A DNA stretch of 63,260 nt from Planctomycetaceae bacterium (GCA_021372005.1 JAJFVC010000095.1:1-63260), one strand, 5' to 3'; shown: positions 9,271-18,393, numbered from the stretch's first letter. Notes: a model not told the origin generated them from the sequence alone. Program-made: numbers and translations.

Positions 9271-11103
9271 TCAGCGGCTCAGCACCATCACCGCCACGTC
9301 GGCGTTCAGGTTTGGATTGTCGTGGATCACCACGTCGGCCTCGGTGTCCAAATCGATCTGCTGGTGAATCGTAACGCCCTGTTGCCGACAGAAATCCTCG
9401 AAATCGGCGATCGACAGCCAGCGAAGATACGGTGTGTTGTGCCACTGAAACCCTTGATCCGCCTGAACTTGCGGCGAACGGCCGAGTTTGGCCAGCTCGT
9501 CACGGCGTTTGCGGAACGCGATGTTCGGAAAACTGACAATCCCACGACGCCCCACCCGTAGCATGTCGTGCAACAGCTTGGATACATCCAGCACAATTTG
9601 CAGAGTCTGGGAAAGAACGACAAAATCGAACTGGCCATCGGTGAACGCCGGCAACCCTTTGTTCAAGTCGGCCTGGACGACGTTGAGCCCGCGTCGAACA
9701 CAGGTCAAAATGGCCTGTTCATCCCACTCCACGCCAACCAAGTGTTTGTGGCCGCGCGCGCGCAGCCGAGCCAGCAGTCCGCCGGTGCCGCAGCCCAGGT
9801 CGAGGACGCTCGCGCCCGGCGGGATCAGGTTCAAGATGTTTTCGTAATCCAACCGGTGGTGGTGAAAAATGCTCGAAGAGGGCGGCTGCGGCAGCGGAGC
9901 CATCGTGCAGTCCACCGCCGAGGTCCGGCCCGCGCCCGCACCGTCCGTCCCATCACCGAGATTCTCCAAAAACGCCCGAATCATCTCGCCGTAAATAGGC
10001 AACTGGTTGGGCAACAAAAAGGCGTCGTGGCCGCAGTCGGTCTGAACGCAACAATAGCTGACCGGCTTGTCGGCGGCGATCAGGGCGTCGACCAACTCCT
10101 GCGACTGGAACGGCGGAAAGAGCCAATCGCTGCTGAAACTCATCAGCAGCCAGCGGCACGTCGACCGGTCGAGCGCCTCGCGCAAGGACTCGCGCGTCGC
10201 CCCCAGGTCGAACAGGTCGATGGCCATCGTGAGCGTCAGATAGCTGTTGGCGTCAAAACGCTCGCCGAAACGGTCGCCCTGATAGGCCAGATAGGAACCG
10301 ACGGCAAACTTTGTTTCAAACTGGGTGTGGACGTCGCGCGGTCGAAGCCGTTGGGCGTCGAACTTCTGCATCATCGCCTCGCGCGAGAGGTACGTGATGT
10401 GGCCCAACATCCGGGCGATGGCCAACCCGACGGTCGGCCCGTGTTCGAGATCGTAATACCGGCCCTTGTGATAAGTCGGATCGCGTAGAATCGCGTTTCG
10501 CCCAACCACGTCGAACGCCAGCGCCTGGCTGGTCAACCGGGGCGACGTGGCGATGGCCACCGTGCCGACCAGCCGCTCGGGTAGCCGCGTGGCCCAGGTC
10601 AATGCGGCGTGGCCGCCCAACGATCCACCGACGACCGCCCGAAGCCGATGAATGCCCAAGTGATCAATCAGTCGCCGTTGGGTCTCGACGATGTCGCCCA
10701 ACGTGACGACCGGAAAGTCCGTCGCGTAGGGCTGCCCGGTGGCCGGGTCGATGCTGTTCGGGCCGGTCGAACCGCGGCAGCCGCCCAAAAAATTCGGGCA
10801 AATCACGAAATACCGATCCGTGTCAATGGCTTTGCCCGGCCCAACCATGATGTCCCACCAGCCGGGATCGTCGGCCTCGTCGTGCTTGGCGACGTGCGAA
10901 TCGCCCGACAGCGCGTGGCAAATCAGCACCGCGTTGTCGCCGGCGGCGTTCAACCGTCCGTAGGTCTCGAACGCTACGGTCACTTCGGACAGCTCGCGTC
11001 CCAACTCCAGTCGAAGCGGCTCTCGAAACGTCACGGTTTGCAGATGGTTCAGCGGGCTCGCGCTGCGGAGGCTGTCGCTGCTGTCAAATTGGTCGTTTGG
11101 CAT
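9271..11103 (-). CDS. metX: Homoserine O-acetyltransferase fused to MetW methyltransferase-like domain
   Basis: A 610-residue two-domain protein. Residues 20-383 are an alpha/beta-hydrolase of the MetX family, which acylates homoserine in methionine synthesis: nucleophile Ser161 in GGSLGGH, Asp326 in FSSDWLFPP, and His359 in DCGHDAFL form the catalytic triad. A Gly/Ala/Pro linker (about 384-410) leads to a MetW domain (412-610) with the SAM-type motif VLDLGCGTG at 433-441 and FPNIAFRKRRDEL near 525. MetW normally is a separate neighbour of MetX and is needed for its activity in some bacteria; here both are one chain. It lies 66 bp after metY in the same direction, so the two steps are probably one operon. 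Whether the acyl donor is acetyl- or succinyl-CoA cannot be told from what I see. Confidence 0.95.
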   Translation of the reverse strand: MPNDQFDSSDSLRSASPLNHLQTVTFREPLRLELGRELSEVTVAFETYGRLNAAGDNAVLICHALSGDSHVAKHDEADDPGWWDIMVGPGKAIDTDRYFVICPNFLGGCRGSTGPNSIDPATGQPYATDFPVVTLGDIVETQRRLIDHLGIHRLRAVVGGSLGGHAALTWATRLPERLVGTVAIATSPRLTSQALAFDVVGRNAILRDPTYHKGRYYDLEHGPTVGLAIARMLGHITYLSREAMMQKFDAQRLRPRDVHTQFETKFAVGSYLAYQGDRFGERFDANSYLTLTMAIDLFDLGATRESLREALDRSTCRWLLMSFSSDWLFPPFQSQELVDALIAADKPVSYCCVQTDCGHDAFLLPNQLPIYGEMIRAFLENLGDGTDGAGAGRTSAVDCTMAPLPQPPSSSIFHHHRLDYENILNLIPPGASVLDLGCGTGGLLARLRARGHKHLVGVEWDEQAILTCVRRGLNVVQADLNKGLPAFTDGQFDFVVLSQTLQIVLDVSKLLHDMLRVGRRGIVSFPNIAFRKRRDELAKLGRSPQVQADQGFQWHNTPYLRWLSIADFEDFCRQQGVTIHQQIDLDTEADVVIHDNPNLNADVAVMVLSR

Positions 11104-11169
11104 AATGGATCGTGGATCGTGGTCAGAACGCCGCGCGACGTCGTGAGACTCTCCCTGCTTTCTCTCCCC

Positions 11170-12459
11170 TTACTGTAGGGCTTGATCGAAGTCCGCGGTG
11201 ATGTCGGCGATGTCCTCCAGGCCGACGCTGACGCGGATGTAATCGTCGGTGATGCCGGCGGCCGTCAACTCGTCGGGCGTCAACTGGCTGTGCGTCGTGC
11301 TGGCCGGGTGGATCACCAGCGTTCGGGAGTCGCCGATATTCGCCAGGTGCGAGGCCAGTTTGACTTTTTCAATGAAACGGCGCGCCGACGCGGGCCCGCC
11401 TTGAACACCGAATCCCAAAATCGCGCCGCAACCATTCGGCAAATATTTTTGAGCCCGTTGATAGCCGGGATGCGACGGCAGTCCGGGGTAGTTGACCCAA
11501 CGAACACGCGGATGGGCCTCCAAAAACTTCGCCACCGCCAGGGCGTTTTCGCAGTGGCGCGGCATCCGCAGATGCAGCGTCTCGAGCCCCTGCAAAAACA
11601 AAAACGCATTGGCCGGACTCAACACTCCGCCCAAATCGCGCAGCCAATGGGTGCGACAGGTCGTAATATAACACCGCGGGCCCAGGGCCTCGTGGAACAC
11701 CATGCCGTGGTACGACGGGTCGGGCGTGGTGAACTGCGGCCAGCGATCCGGCTGGCGTCCCCAATCGAACCGGCCGCCGTCGACGATCACCCCGCCGATG
11801 CTCGTGCCGTGCCCGCCAATGAACTTCGTAGCGCTGTAAACCGCAATGTCGATCCCATGCTCAAACGGACGGAACAGCAGCGGCGTCAGCACCGTGTTGT
11901 CGCAAACCAGCGGCACGCCGGCCTGATGGGCCACGTCGGCGATCGCTCGGTAGTCAAGCACGTCGTTTTTCGGATTGGCCAGCGTTTCGATAAACACCGC
12001 CCGGGTGTTGGGCCGAATCGCCCCGGCAATGGCATCGGGCTGCGTGGCGTCGACAAACGTCACGTCGATGCCCAACCGCTTGAATGTCTGCCCTAACAAA
12101 GTGACGGTGCCGCCATACAACGCCGCGGCCGAGACGACATGGCCGCCGGAATGCGCCAAATTCATGAGCGCCACGGCGATGGCGTGTTCGCCGCTGCTGG
12201 TGGCCACTGCGCCCACGCCGCCGTCGAGCGCCGCCATCCGCTGCTCGAACACGTCCGTGGTCGGGTTGCCCAGCCGGGTGTAAATCCAACCGAGCTCCTT
12301 CAATGCGAACAGGTTGGCGGCGTGTTCGGCGCTCTTAAAAACGTAGCTGCTCGTCATGTGGATCGGCACCGCGCAAGAACCGGTCGTCGGGTCGGGCTGC
12401 TGACCGGCGTGCAGGGCCACGGTGCCAAGTCCGGCGTTTGTTTTGGATGGTGGGACCAT
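11170..12459 (-). CDS. metY: O-acetylhomoserine sulfhydrylase (Cys/Met metabolism PLP enzyme)
   Basis: A 429-residue PLP enzyme that would make homocysteine from O-acetylhomoserine and sulfide. The PLP lysine is Lys212 in YSATKFIGGHG; the phosphate-binding segment TSSGEHAIA is at 88-96 and YTRLGNPTTDVFE at 60-72. Length about 430 and the ...GGHGTSIGGVIVDGG insert are typical of MetY rather than the shorter cystathionine gamma-synthases (near 380-400). The start at 12459 has GGGAGAA 6-8 nt upstream. It precedes the MetX-MetW gene on the same strand, which supports the direct-sulfhydrylation route. The 237-bp gap to the divergent gene holds its promoter; I could not recognise a SAM riboswitch there. 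Confidence 0.95.
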   Translation of the reverse strand: MVPPSKTNAGLGTVALHAGQQPDPTTGSCAVPIHMTSSYVFKSAEHAANLFALKELGWIYTRLGNPTTDVFEQRMAALDGGVGAVATSSGEHAIAVALMNLAHSGGHVVSAAALYGGTVTLLGQTFKRLGIDVTFVDATQPDAIAGAIRPNTRAVFIETLANPKNDVLDYRAIADVAHQAGVPLVCDNTVLTPLLFRPFEHGIDIAVYSATKFIGGHGTSIGGVIVDGGRFDWGRQPDRWPQFTTPDPSYHGMVFHEALGPRCYITTCRTHWLRDLGGVLSPANAFLFLQGLETLHLRMPRHCENALAVAKFLEAHPRVRWVNYPGLPSHPGYQRAQKYLPNGCGAILGFGVQGGPASARRFIEKVKLASHLANIGDSRTLVIHPASTTHSQLTPDELTAAGITDDYIRVSVGLEDIADITADFDQALQ

Positions 12460-12696
12460 AAGTTCTCCCGCCTTTCTGTTTCCCGTCCACGGGGTTGAAT
12501 TTTTGCCTATTGATTATGAGTTCGATCAACCAAGGAATCAATGGGAGTCTGTTGAACTTCCGACCAAAGCAGGGGTGGAACGCCCCATCGGCATCGCACG
12601 GGAACCCATGTCTTTTGCCTTGTTGGAATCTATTTTGAGGTTTTTTGTACGAAAATCCACCCATGGAGACACTAATATCCAATAGGAGGTGATCTC

Positions 12697-14934
12697 ATGC
12701 GACTGACGCTGCGAACGTTGCTGGCCTATCTCGACGGTATTTTGGAGCCTCAAGACGCCGAGAACATCGCCAAAAAAATCGAAGAAAGCCCCTACGCCTC
12801 GAATCTGGTCGAGCGCGTTCGGGACGTCATGCAGCGGCTTCGCCTGGGCGCGCCAAGCCTGACGGACCGCAATGCAAAGGTCGACGCCAACGCAGTGGCC
12901 GAATACCTCGACAACACGCTCGGGCCGGACGAAGTCAGCGAGTTCGAGAAGATCTGCCTCGATTCGGACACGCATTTGGCCGAGGTGGCCGCATGTCACC
13001 AGATTCTCACGCTGGTGTTGGGCGAGCCGGCCGAGATCGACCCGGCCACTCGCCAGCGGATGTACCAACAGCGGGATCGAGTGGCCAGCGGCATACCAGT
13101 GCCTCCACCCCCGCCGCCTCCGCCGCCGATCGGTTCCGTGTCGACGATCGTCCCGCCACAGTTGGAGCTCGGCGACAACGATGTCAGCGTTCAGCCCGTC
13201 CGGCCGATGGTGCCTGAGTACTTGCGCGAGCCGCGGCGACGGCGTTCATGGTGGTCGACGGCAGTCGGTGCGGTGTTGGTTTTAGGTTTTGTGGTGGTCG
13301 GGCTGCTGTTGAGCCCCGGCAAGCCGCTGAGCAAGTGGTTCGGCCGCAAGGAGACCGCCGTGTCGACCAAGGCACCAGCCGCTCGACCCGCCCCTTCGGC
13401 GTCCCTACCGACTAACGAGCCCACTCAACCCGACAAAATTAGGGCGACTGACCTCGCGTCACCGGAGCAGACGTCATCGGAACCCGCCACCACCTCGGTC
13501 GAACCGGCCCAAAAGCAGGCAGAAAAGCCGTCGAGCCTCGAGCATCCTCTGCCTGAAAAACGCGACACGGCCAAGCCGGACCAGGGGCCCGCACCGACGG
13601 AGTCGCCACGCCCTCGGGATCTTGAAACAACGGCCCAACCGGCCCCTTTGACCACGGAACCAAAAACCAAGCCGGCGGCCGAGCATCGCTCGGAACCATC
13701 GAAGGATTCGACGACCAAGCCGGCCGAATCGCCGGCGACGGTCGAACCGGTGGCCCGCATGATCTCGATCGACCAGATCTTGTTGCGCGAAAGCGCGAAG
13801 AACGACTGGACTCGCGTGGAGTCCAATGAAACCTTGACGCCGCAACGGCTCGTGGCGCTGCCGACCTATCGCGTCAAACTGGCGCTCGCCAGCGGGGTGA
13901 CGCTGGAGATCCTCGGCGGCACGCGGTTGGAATTGTTGCCGGGCCGGGAACAGGATCCACCGGGGATTCGCGTGGCGTTCGGCCGAGTGGTGATGTCACC
14001 ATTGTCGCGGGCCGATACGCGGGTGCGCGTGGCGTTTGGCAACCGCATCGGCGTGCTAACCTTTTCCGACGTCAAGGCGGTGGCGGCGATCGACGTGCGG
14101 CGTCGCGTCCCGCCGGATTCGGACCCAACGTCGGACTCGCTGCCGGTGACAGCCGATCTTTACATCAGTTCGGGCAACGTTCTTTGGCACGAATCGGCCC
14201 CTGAAACGAAGGATCTGACCCTGAAGGCTCCGCAATGGGTCGAGTTCGACGCCGGCCAGACATCAGCCCCCGCAGCGAAGAATCCGCCCAATTGGATCGC
14301 CGCAGAGCCGATCAGTCCGGTGGACCGCAGAACCGCGCCGGTGATCGCGCAGCCGAGTTCGTGGCAGCCGGACAAATCGGCGCGTGTCACGCTGTTGGAG
14401 TTGTCCTCCGCCTCGCGTCCGCAAAAGGAGGTTCGATGGTTGGCGATGCGCTGCCTTGCGTTTATCGATCAGTTTCAGGACATGACCATGGTGCTGAATG
14501 ACGCTGCCTACCGACTCGACTGGTCCGACTACGTCGACGAACTGCGTCAAGCGGTCGCCCGCGACGGCGAATCGGCCAGGGCGGTTCGACGCACGCTGGA
14601 AAAACAATTCCCCCAGCAAGCGGACAAGATGTTTCGGATGCTTTGCAGCTACAGCAACGACGATCTGACCTCGGGCGAAGACACCAAGCTGGTCGAAGCG
14701 TTGAACAACGAACTGCTCGCCGTTCGGGTTTTGGGCTATTGGAACCTGAAAGATCTGACCGGTATCGGCGGCAGCATGTACCGACCCGAACAGCCGCCGG
14801 CCAAACGCCAACAACCGGTGCGCCGCTGGCAAGAGCGATTGAAGGACGGTGAAATCCGCCTGAGAGAACCAGACGCGGCCAGCGGCTCCGTAGCCGAACC
14901 CAAGGTCCCCGTCACAAGCAAGCGATCGCCGTAG
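12697..14934 (+). CDS. Single-pass membrane protein with tandem anti-sigma-like modules and FecR-like region
   Basis: 745 residues. The N-terminus holds two similar helical modules, AYLDGILEPQDAENI (residues 10-24) and AEYLDNTLGPDEVSEFE (68-84), each resembling the N-terminal part of zinc-finger anti-sigma proteins but lacking the His/Cys metal residues. A nine-proline run follows near 136, then one membrane helix at about 185-206, and a long Pro/Thr/Lys/Glu-rich spacer to about 350. The outer part (350-540) resembles a FecR-like domain in its beta-rich LEILGGTRLELLPG pattern; the C-terminal 200 residues are helical and unknown. A strong Shine-Dalgarno, AGGAGGTGAT, precedes the ATG. A sensing or scaffold role is a guess; no sigma factor is adjacent. 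Confidence 0.75.
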   Translation: MRLTLRTLLAYLDGILEPQDAENIAKKIEESPYASNLVERVRDVMQRLRLGAPSLTDRNAKVDANAVAEYLDNTLGPDEVSEFEKICLDSDTHLAEVAACHQILTLVLGEPAEIDPATRQRMYQQRDRVASGIPVPPPPPPPPPIGSVSTIVPPQLELGDNDVSVQPVRPMVPEYLREPRRRRSWWSTAVGAVLVLGFVVVGLLLSPGKPLSKWFGRKETAVSTKAPAARPAPSASLPTNEPTQPDKIRATDLASPEQTSSEPATTSVEPAQKQAEKPSSLEHPLPEKRDTAKPDQGPAPTESPRPRDLETTAQPAPLTTEPKTKPAAEHRSEPSKDSTTKPAESPATVEPVARMISIDQILLRESAKNDWTRVESNETLTPQRLVALPTYRVKLALASGVTLEILGGTRLELLPGREQDPPGIRVAFGRVVMSPLSRADTRVRVAFGNRIGVLTFSDVKAVAAIDVRRRVPPDSDPTSDSLPVTADLYISSGNVLWHESAPETKDLTLKAPQWVEFDAGQTSAPAAKNPPNWIAAEPISPVDRRTAPVIAQPSSWQPDKSARVTLLELSSASRPQKEVRWLAMRCLAFIDQFQDMTMVLNDAAYRLDWSDYVDELRQAVARDGESARAVRRTLEKQFPQQADKMFRMLCSYSNDDLTSGEDTKLVEALNNELLAVRVLGYWNLKDLTGIGGSMYRPEQPPAKRQQPVRRWQERLKDGEIRLREPDAASGSVAEPKVPVTSKRSP

Positions 14935-15287
14935 CCGCGGTTTCTCCAACCAAGGACGATCCAATCCCATGTTTCCCCTGCATGCCGGGGATTCTGTGCG
15001 ACGACATCGAAAAGACTCCTGAAATACCCCCTAAACGTGATGCAATACCACCCATTATGGTTTCTTCTCAAGAATTTTCGATTTTACCGACACACGGCCG
15101 TGAAATTGGGGTGACAATTTAGGGATCGATTGAGGGCGGTTTCGAGGCACCCCCTTGCGCTCGGCTCATAAGAAGCTAGACTGTCAGAGACGACGGGAAA
15201 AACGTCCCGCCGGGCCGACACGGTTTGCATTTGTGTCGCCGGCGATAAATCGCTAGAATTACTTGCTCTCACCAAGGAGTGGATTCC
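14935..15287 (+). other. 353-bp non-coding stretch before hpf
   Basis: No convincing reading frame lies here. A CCCC/GGGG hairpin near 14975-14995 could end the preceding transcript but has no T-run. A short CGGGA/TCCCG hairpin lies near 15194-15209. The hpf promoter and ribosome binding site occupy 15231-15287. The rest shows nothing I recognise. Confidence 0.5.
15231..15259 (+). promoter_or_regulatory. Probable sigma-70-type promoter of hpf
   Basis: TTGTGT at 15231-15236 and TAGAAT at 15254-15259 are spaced by exactly 17 bp. The -10 matches TATAAT at five of six bases; the -35 matches at three. Transcription would start near 15266, leaving a leader of about 20 nt that contains AAGGAG at 15274-15279. 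Confidence 0.5.
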
Positions 15288-15605
15288 GTGCAGATGAACA
15301 TCTCCATTCGGCACGGGCACGTCAGCGACGCGACCCAGGCCACGATTCGGGAAAAGCTGGAAAAACTCCCCCGCCTTTACGACCGCGTCAGCGCGATAGA
15401 GCTGACCATCGATCTGGAGCATCGCGATCAACCCGCAGTCGACCTGAAGGTGTCCGCCAAGAAGCACGACGATTTCGTCGCCGTGGCGCAGGGGGAGAAT
15501 CTATTGGCCGCGGTGGACGCCGTAGCCGAAAAGATGGAGCAGCAACTGCGCAAGCACAAGGAGAAAGTCCAAGACCGTCATCGCGGCGTCGGGCACCGGG
15601 AGTAA
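15288..15605 (+). CDS. hpf: Ribosome hibernation promoting factor, short form
   Basis: About 105 residues, the length of the short HPF/YfiA type that lacks the dimerisation domain of long HPF. The beta-alpha-beta-beta-beta-alpha fold is visible: MNISIRHGHVSDATQ, the helix RDKLEKL-like region, then LTIDLEHR and a C-terminal basic helix. It binds the 30S decoding region and silences ribosomes in slow growth. GTG at 15288 is chosen because AAGGAG lies 8 nt upstream; a GTG at 15279 overlaps that site, and an ATG at 15294 is the alternative. It heads a run with ptsN, ptsH and ptsI, as hpf and ptsN are also neighbours near rpoN in proteobacteria; no rpoN is seen here. Confidence 0.93.
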   Translation: MQMNISIRHGHVSDATQATIREKLEKLPRLYDRVSAIELTIDLEHRDQPAVDLKVSAKKHDDFVAVAQGENLLAAVDAVAEKMEQQLRKHKEKVQDRHRGVGHRE

Positions 15606-15704
15606 CGGTGTCGGGCGACGCTTTAAGACAAGCGGCCGGCGGCCAGTCTTTGATTTGCCCACGAGCGGGCCGAGACCGTCGCGCCACGAAGGAGAAGGTA
15701 ACGC

Positions 15705-16181
15705 ATGAAATTTGCCGACTTTATTTGTCGCGACGCCATCCTCGCGCAACTGACCGCACACGACAAGGAAGGGGCCATTCGTGAGATGGTCGGAGCGTTG
15801 TGCAAGGCTGGGCAAGTCGAAGCCGACGAGTCCGAGAGCATCATCAAGGCGATTCTCAAACGCGAAGAATTAGGCAGCACCGGCATCGGTCGCGGCGTCG
15901 CGGTCCCCCACACCAAGCATCCCAGCGTGGATCACCTGGTGGGCACGGTGGCCGTCAGCAGTTCGGGCGTCGACTTCGCCAGTCTCGACGGCGAAGTGGT
16001 CCATCTGTTCTTCCTGTTGATTTCGCCGCCGGATCGGCCTGGCGACCATTTGCGGGCCTTGGAAAACATCTCCCGTCAGCTTCGCGATGACACGTTTTGC
16101 CGGTTCCTCAAACAAGCCAAAAGCGTGGAGGACGTCCAGCAGCTATTGAACGAAGCGGACAACAACCAGTTCGGGTCATAG
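15705..16181 (+). CDS. ptsN: PTS IIA-type phosphocarrier (PtsN/fructose family)
   Basis: A 158-residue cytoplasmic IIA domain of the fructose/mannitol/nitrogen group. The phosphorylated histidine is His69 in GVAVPHTKH, with the family [10 protein letters not shown] stretch just before it and LFFLLISPP after. The length fits PtsN, a stand-alone regulatory IIA rather than part of a sugar permease. It accepts phosphate from HPr (next gene) and, in organisms where it is known, regulates potassium, nitrogen or stress processes. GAAGGAGAAGG lies about 8 nt before the ATG. The next gene starts 10 bp after its stop, so the three PTS genes form an operon. Confidence 0.93.
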   Translation: MKFADFICRDAILAQLTAHDKEGAIREMVGALCKAGQVEADESESIIKAILKREELGSTGIGRGVAVPHTKHPSVDHLVGTVAVSSSGVDFASLDGEVVHLFFLLISPPDRPGDHLRALENISRQLRDDTFCRFLKQAKSVEDVQQLLNEADNNQFGS

Positions 16182-16191
16182 AGCAGCAGCC

Positions 16192-16473
16192 ATGTCGGAG
16201 CCCTCGGTAACCCGCACCGTCGTCGTGACGGATCCTTCGGGCGTTCATGCCCGAACCGCCGTCGCCATCGCCGAAGCCGTGCGCCGCGGTCAGTCTCGCG
16301 TCACGTTGGTGAAAAACGGTCGTCCGGTGGCCGGCACCGACGTGCTGCAGATCCTGACGATGGTCGCCGGACAGGGCGAGACGGTGACGATCGAAGCCGA
16401 AGGACCGGACGCCGAAATGGTCGTTGCCGGACTGGAACCGTTGTTCGCCGGGCGTTTCGGCGACAACGCCTGA
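16192..16473 (+). CDS. ptsH: HPr-family phosphocarrier protein with Asp at the regulatory-serine position
   Basis: A 93-residue HPr. The active site is His19 with Arg21 in PSGVHARTA; EI phosphorylates it and it passes phosphate to the IIA protein. Counting 31 residues on from the active His, where Ser46 stands in Bacillus HPr (His15), this protein has Asp50 in AGTDVLQIL, and the preceding Lys is Thr. It therefore lacks the serine that HPr kinase would modify and may carry a fixed negative charge there. It sits between ptsN (10-bp gap) and ptsI (31-bp gap). The fold and the VTIEAEGPDAE segment are normal. Confidence 0.93.
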   Translation: MSEPSVTRTVVVTDPSGVHARTAVAIAEAVRRGQSRVTLVKNGRPVAGTDVLQILTMVAGQGETVTIEAEGPDAEMVVAGLEPLFAGRFGDNA

Positions 16474-16504
16474 CGCCGACCGGACCGTTCCACATTGGAA
16501 AACT

Positions 16505-18247
16505 ATGCAAAAGCTTCAAGGGATTGCCGTTTCGCCTGGCGTCGCCATTGGCGAAGCGCTGGTGATGGACAACGAGGGATTTCGGATCCCTCGTCGGTTC
16601 GTCGCGCGCGACGCGGTGGTCGATGAAGTCGAGCGACTCGACAAAGCGGTCGCGGCGGCCGCCGCCGAAATCGCGCATCACCGCGAGACGGTCTCCGCCG
16701 AATTGGGCGAAAAATACGGCGCCATCTTCGAGGCCCATCTCCAAATGCTCCAGGATTCGCGGCTCCGCAGCGAACTGGAGGAGATGATCCGCCAACGGCA
16801 CTACTCGCCCGAGTACGCCGTCAGCCGCACGTTGCGTCGCTACGCCCAGGTGTTCCAGCGGCTGGAAAGTTCTTATTTAGCCGAGCGAGCCAGCGACATT
16901 TTCGACATCGAAAAGCGGTTGCTGCGCCACCTGCTGGGCCGGCGTCGCGAAGGCATCGCACATCTGACGTCCGCCGTGCTGGTGTTGGCCCACAATCTGA
17001 CGCCCAGCGAGACGGCCAATTTGGACCGCCGCTACGTTCGCGGATTCGTGACCGAGATCGGCGGTCCCGGCAGCCACACGGCCATCGTGGCCGAGGCACT
17101 CGAAATTCCGGCGGTCGTGGGCACGGGCCCGTTTTTGACCGAGGTCTCCGGCGGCGATCAGGTCATCATCGACGGCGACAAGGGGCTGGTGATTCTCCAG
17201 CCCGACGAGGAGACGCTGGCCAAGTATCGTCACGAGGCCGAAGAGATCCGCACGTTGGCGGCCCGGTTGGAGCCGCTCCGCGATCTGCCGGCCGAGACGC
17301 GTGACGGCGTCCGGGTTCAATTGCTCGGCAACATCGAGTTCCCTTACGAGGTCGATCACTGCGTCGACCGCGGGGCGGACGGCGTCGGGCTCTACCGCAC
17401 CGAGTTTTTGTACCTCGGCGCCGAGGCCGAACCGACCGAGGAAGTGCATTATCAAGCCTACACCCGCGTGGTCCAGGCGATGGGCGACAAGCCTGTGGTG
17501 ATTCGCACGTTTGACATGGGCGCCGACAAAATGCCGAACATGTCGCATTTTGACGACGAGCGCAATCCGTGCCTTGGGCTGCGGAGCATTCGCTTGGCGC
17601 TTCGGAACCTGCCGATCTTTCGGACGCAGTTGCGGGCGGTGCTTCGGGCGTCGGCGACGGGCAATGTGCAGATCATGTTTCCGCTGGTGTCGACGATGCT
17701 CGAATTGCGTCAGGCCAAGATGGTGTTGGCCGACGTGATGGAGGATCTGGAGGAGCGTCACATCGAATTCAACCGCAAGGTGCCGGTCGGCATGATGGTC
17801 GAGACGCCTGCCTCGGTGATGATGATCGACCGGTTTGTCGAAGAGGTCGACTTCCTCAGCATCGGCACGAACGACCTGATCCAATACACGCTGGCGGTCG
17901 ACCGGAGCAACAAAGACGTCGTCGGGCTGTACAATCCCGCCGATCCGGCCGTGCTGCGGCTGATTTCGATGGCGATTCGCGCGGCGATCGGAAAGAACGT
18001 TCCGATCAACATGTGCGGGCAGATGAGCGGCAGCCCGCTGTACACGATGCTGCTGCTGGGGCTGGGGCTGCGTCGGTTCAGCGCCACGCCCAGCGCGATT
18101 CCCGAAGTGAAAAACGTCTGCCGCAAGGTGACGATCGCCGAATGCGAGGCGGTCGCCGCCCGGGCCATGACGATGGAAAACGCCCGCGATGTGCGAAGCT
18201 TCCTCAAAGAGGAGGCGAAGAAGCGGGTGCAAGAGATCGTGGAATAA
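16505..18247 (+). CDS. ptsI: PTS enzyme I (phosphoenolpyruvate-protein phosphotransferase)
   Basis: 580 residues, standard for EI. It takes phosphate from PEP onto His191 in GGPGSHTAIVAEAL and hands it to HPr. The N-terminal HPr-binding helical domain (about 30-140), the swivelling phosphohistidine domain, and the C-terminal PEP-binding TIM barrel (GVGLYRTEFLYL near 295, SIGTNDLIQYTLAVDR near 450, and NMCGQMSG near 500) are complete. No GAF domain precedes it, so it is the ordinary EI and not PtsP. ATG at 16505 was taken over an upstream in-frame start at 16424 that would overlap ptsH; it begins MQKLQGIAVSPGVA, the usual EI start. With no permease gene nearby, the relay may be mainly regulatory. 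Confidence 0.96.
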   Translation: MQKLQGIAVSPGVAIGEALVMDNEGFRIPRRFVARDAVVDEVERLDKAVAAAAAEIAHHRETVSAELGEKYGAIFEAHLQMLQDSRLRSELEEMIRQRHYSPEYAVSRTLRRYAQVFQRLESSYLAERASDIFDIEKRLLRHLLGRRREGIAHLTSAVLVLAHNLTPSETANLDRRYVRGFVTEIGGPGSHTAIVAEALEIPAVVGTGPFLTEVSGGDQVIIDGDKGLVILQPDEETLAKYRHEAEEIRTLAARLEPLRDLPAETRDGVRVQLLGNIEFPYEVDHCVDRGADGVGLYRTEFLYLGAEAEPTEEVHYQAYTRVVQAMGDKPVVIRTFDMGADKMPNMSHFDDERNPCLGLRSIRLALRNLPIFRTQLRAVLRASATGNVQIMFPLVSTMLELRQAKMVLADVMEDLEERHIEFNRKVPVGMMVETPASVMMIDRFVEEVDFLSIGTNDLIQYTLAVDRSNKDVVGLYNPADPAVLRLISMAIRAAIGKNVPINMCGQMSGSPLYTMLLLGLGLRRFSATPSAIPEVKNVCRKVTIAECEAVAARAMTMENARDVRSFLKEEAKKRVQEIVE

Positions 18248-18393
18248 CCTCGCAAGGGCGAAAACCGACGCCGGCGCGGTGTGGAATCAAACAGAGTGTG
18301 AAACGAGCGCTCGCGAGACAATTGTGGCGCTTATGTGAAATCAAGAAAAAAGGTTCCTCGCCGGCAACGGCAGTGGCGAGGAAAGTCGAACGC

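Noticed and set aside
12460-12696. Possible SAM riboswitch before metY
   Set aside because: No known core motif was recognised in either direction, only loosely GC-rich pairing.
15145-15159. A GGCAC...TTGC motif that resembles a sigma-54 promoter before hpf-ptsN
   Set aside because: The GG and GC elements are one base closer than the strict spacing, and no other site or rpoN was seen. The sigma-70-like promoter is nearer and better.
16877-18232. Long minus-strand frame across ptsI
   Set aside because: His/Arg/Gln-rich mirror frame of a clear enzyme I gene, with no domain.
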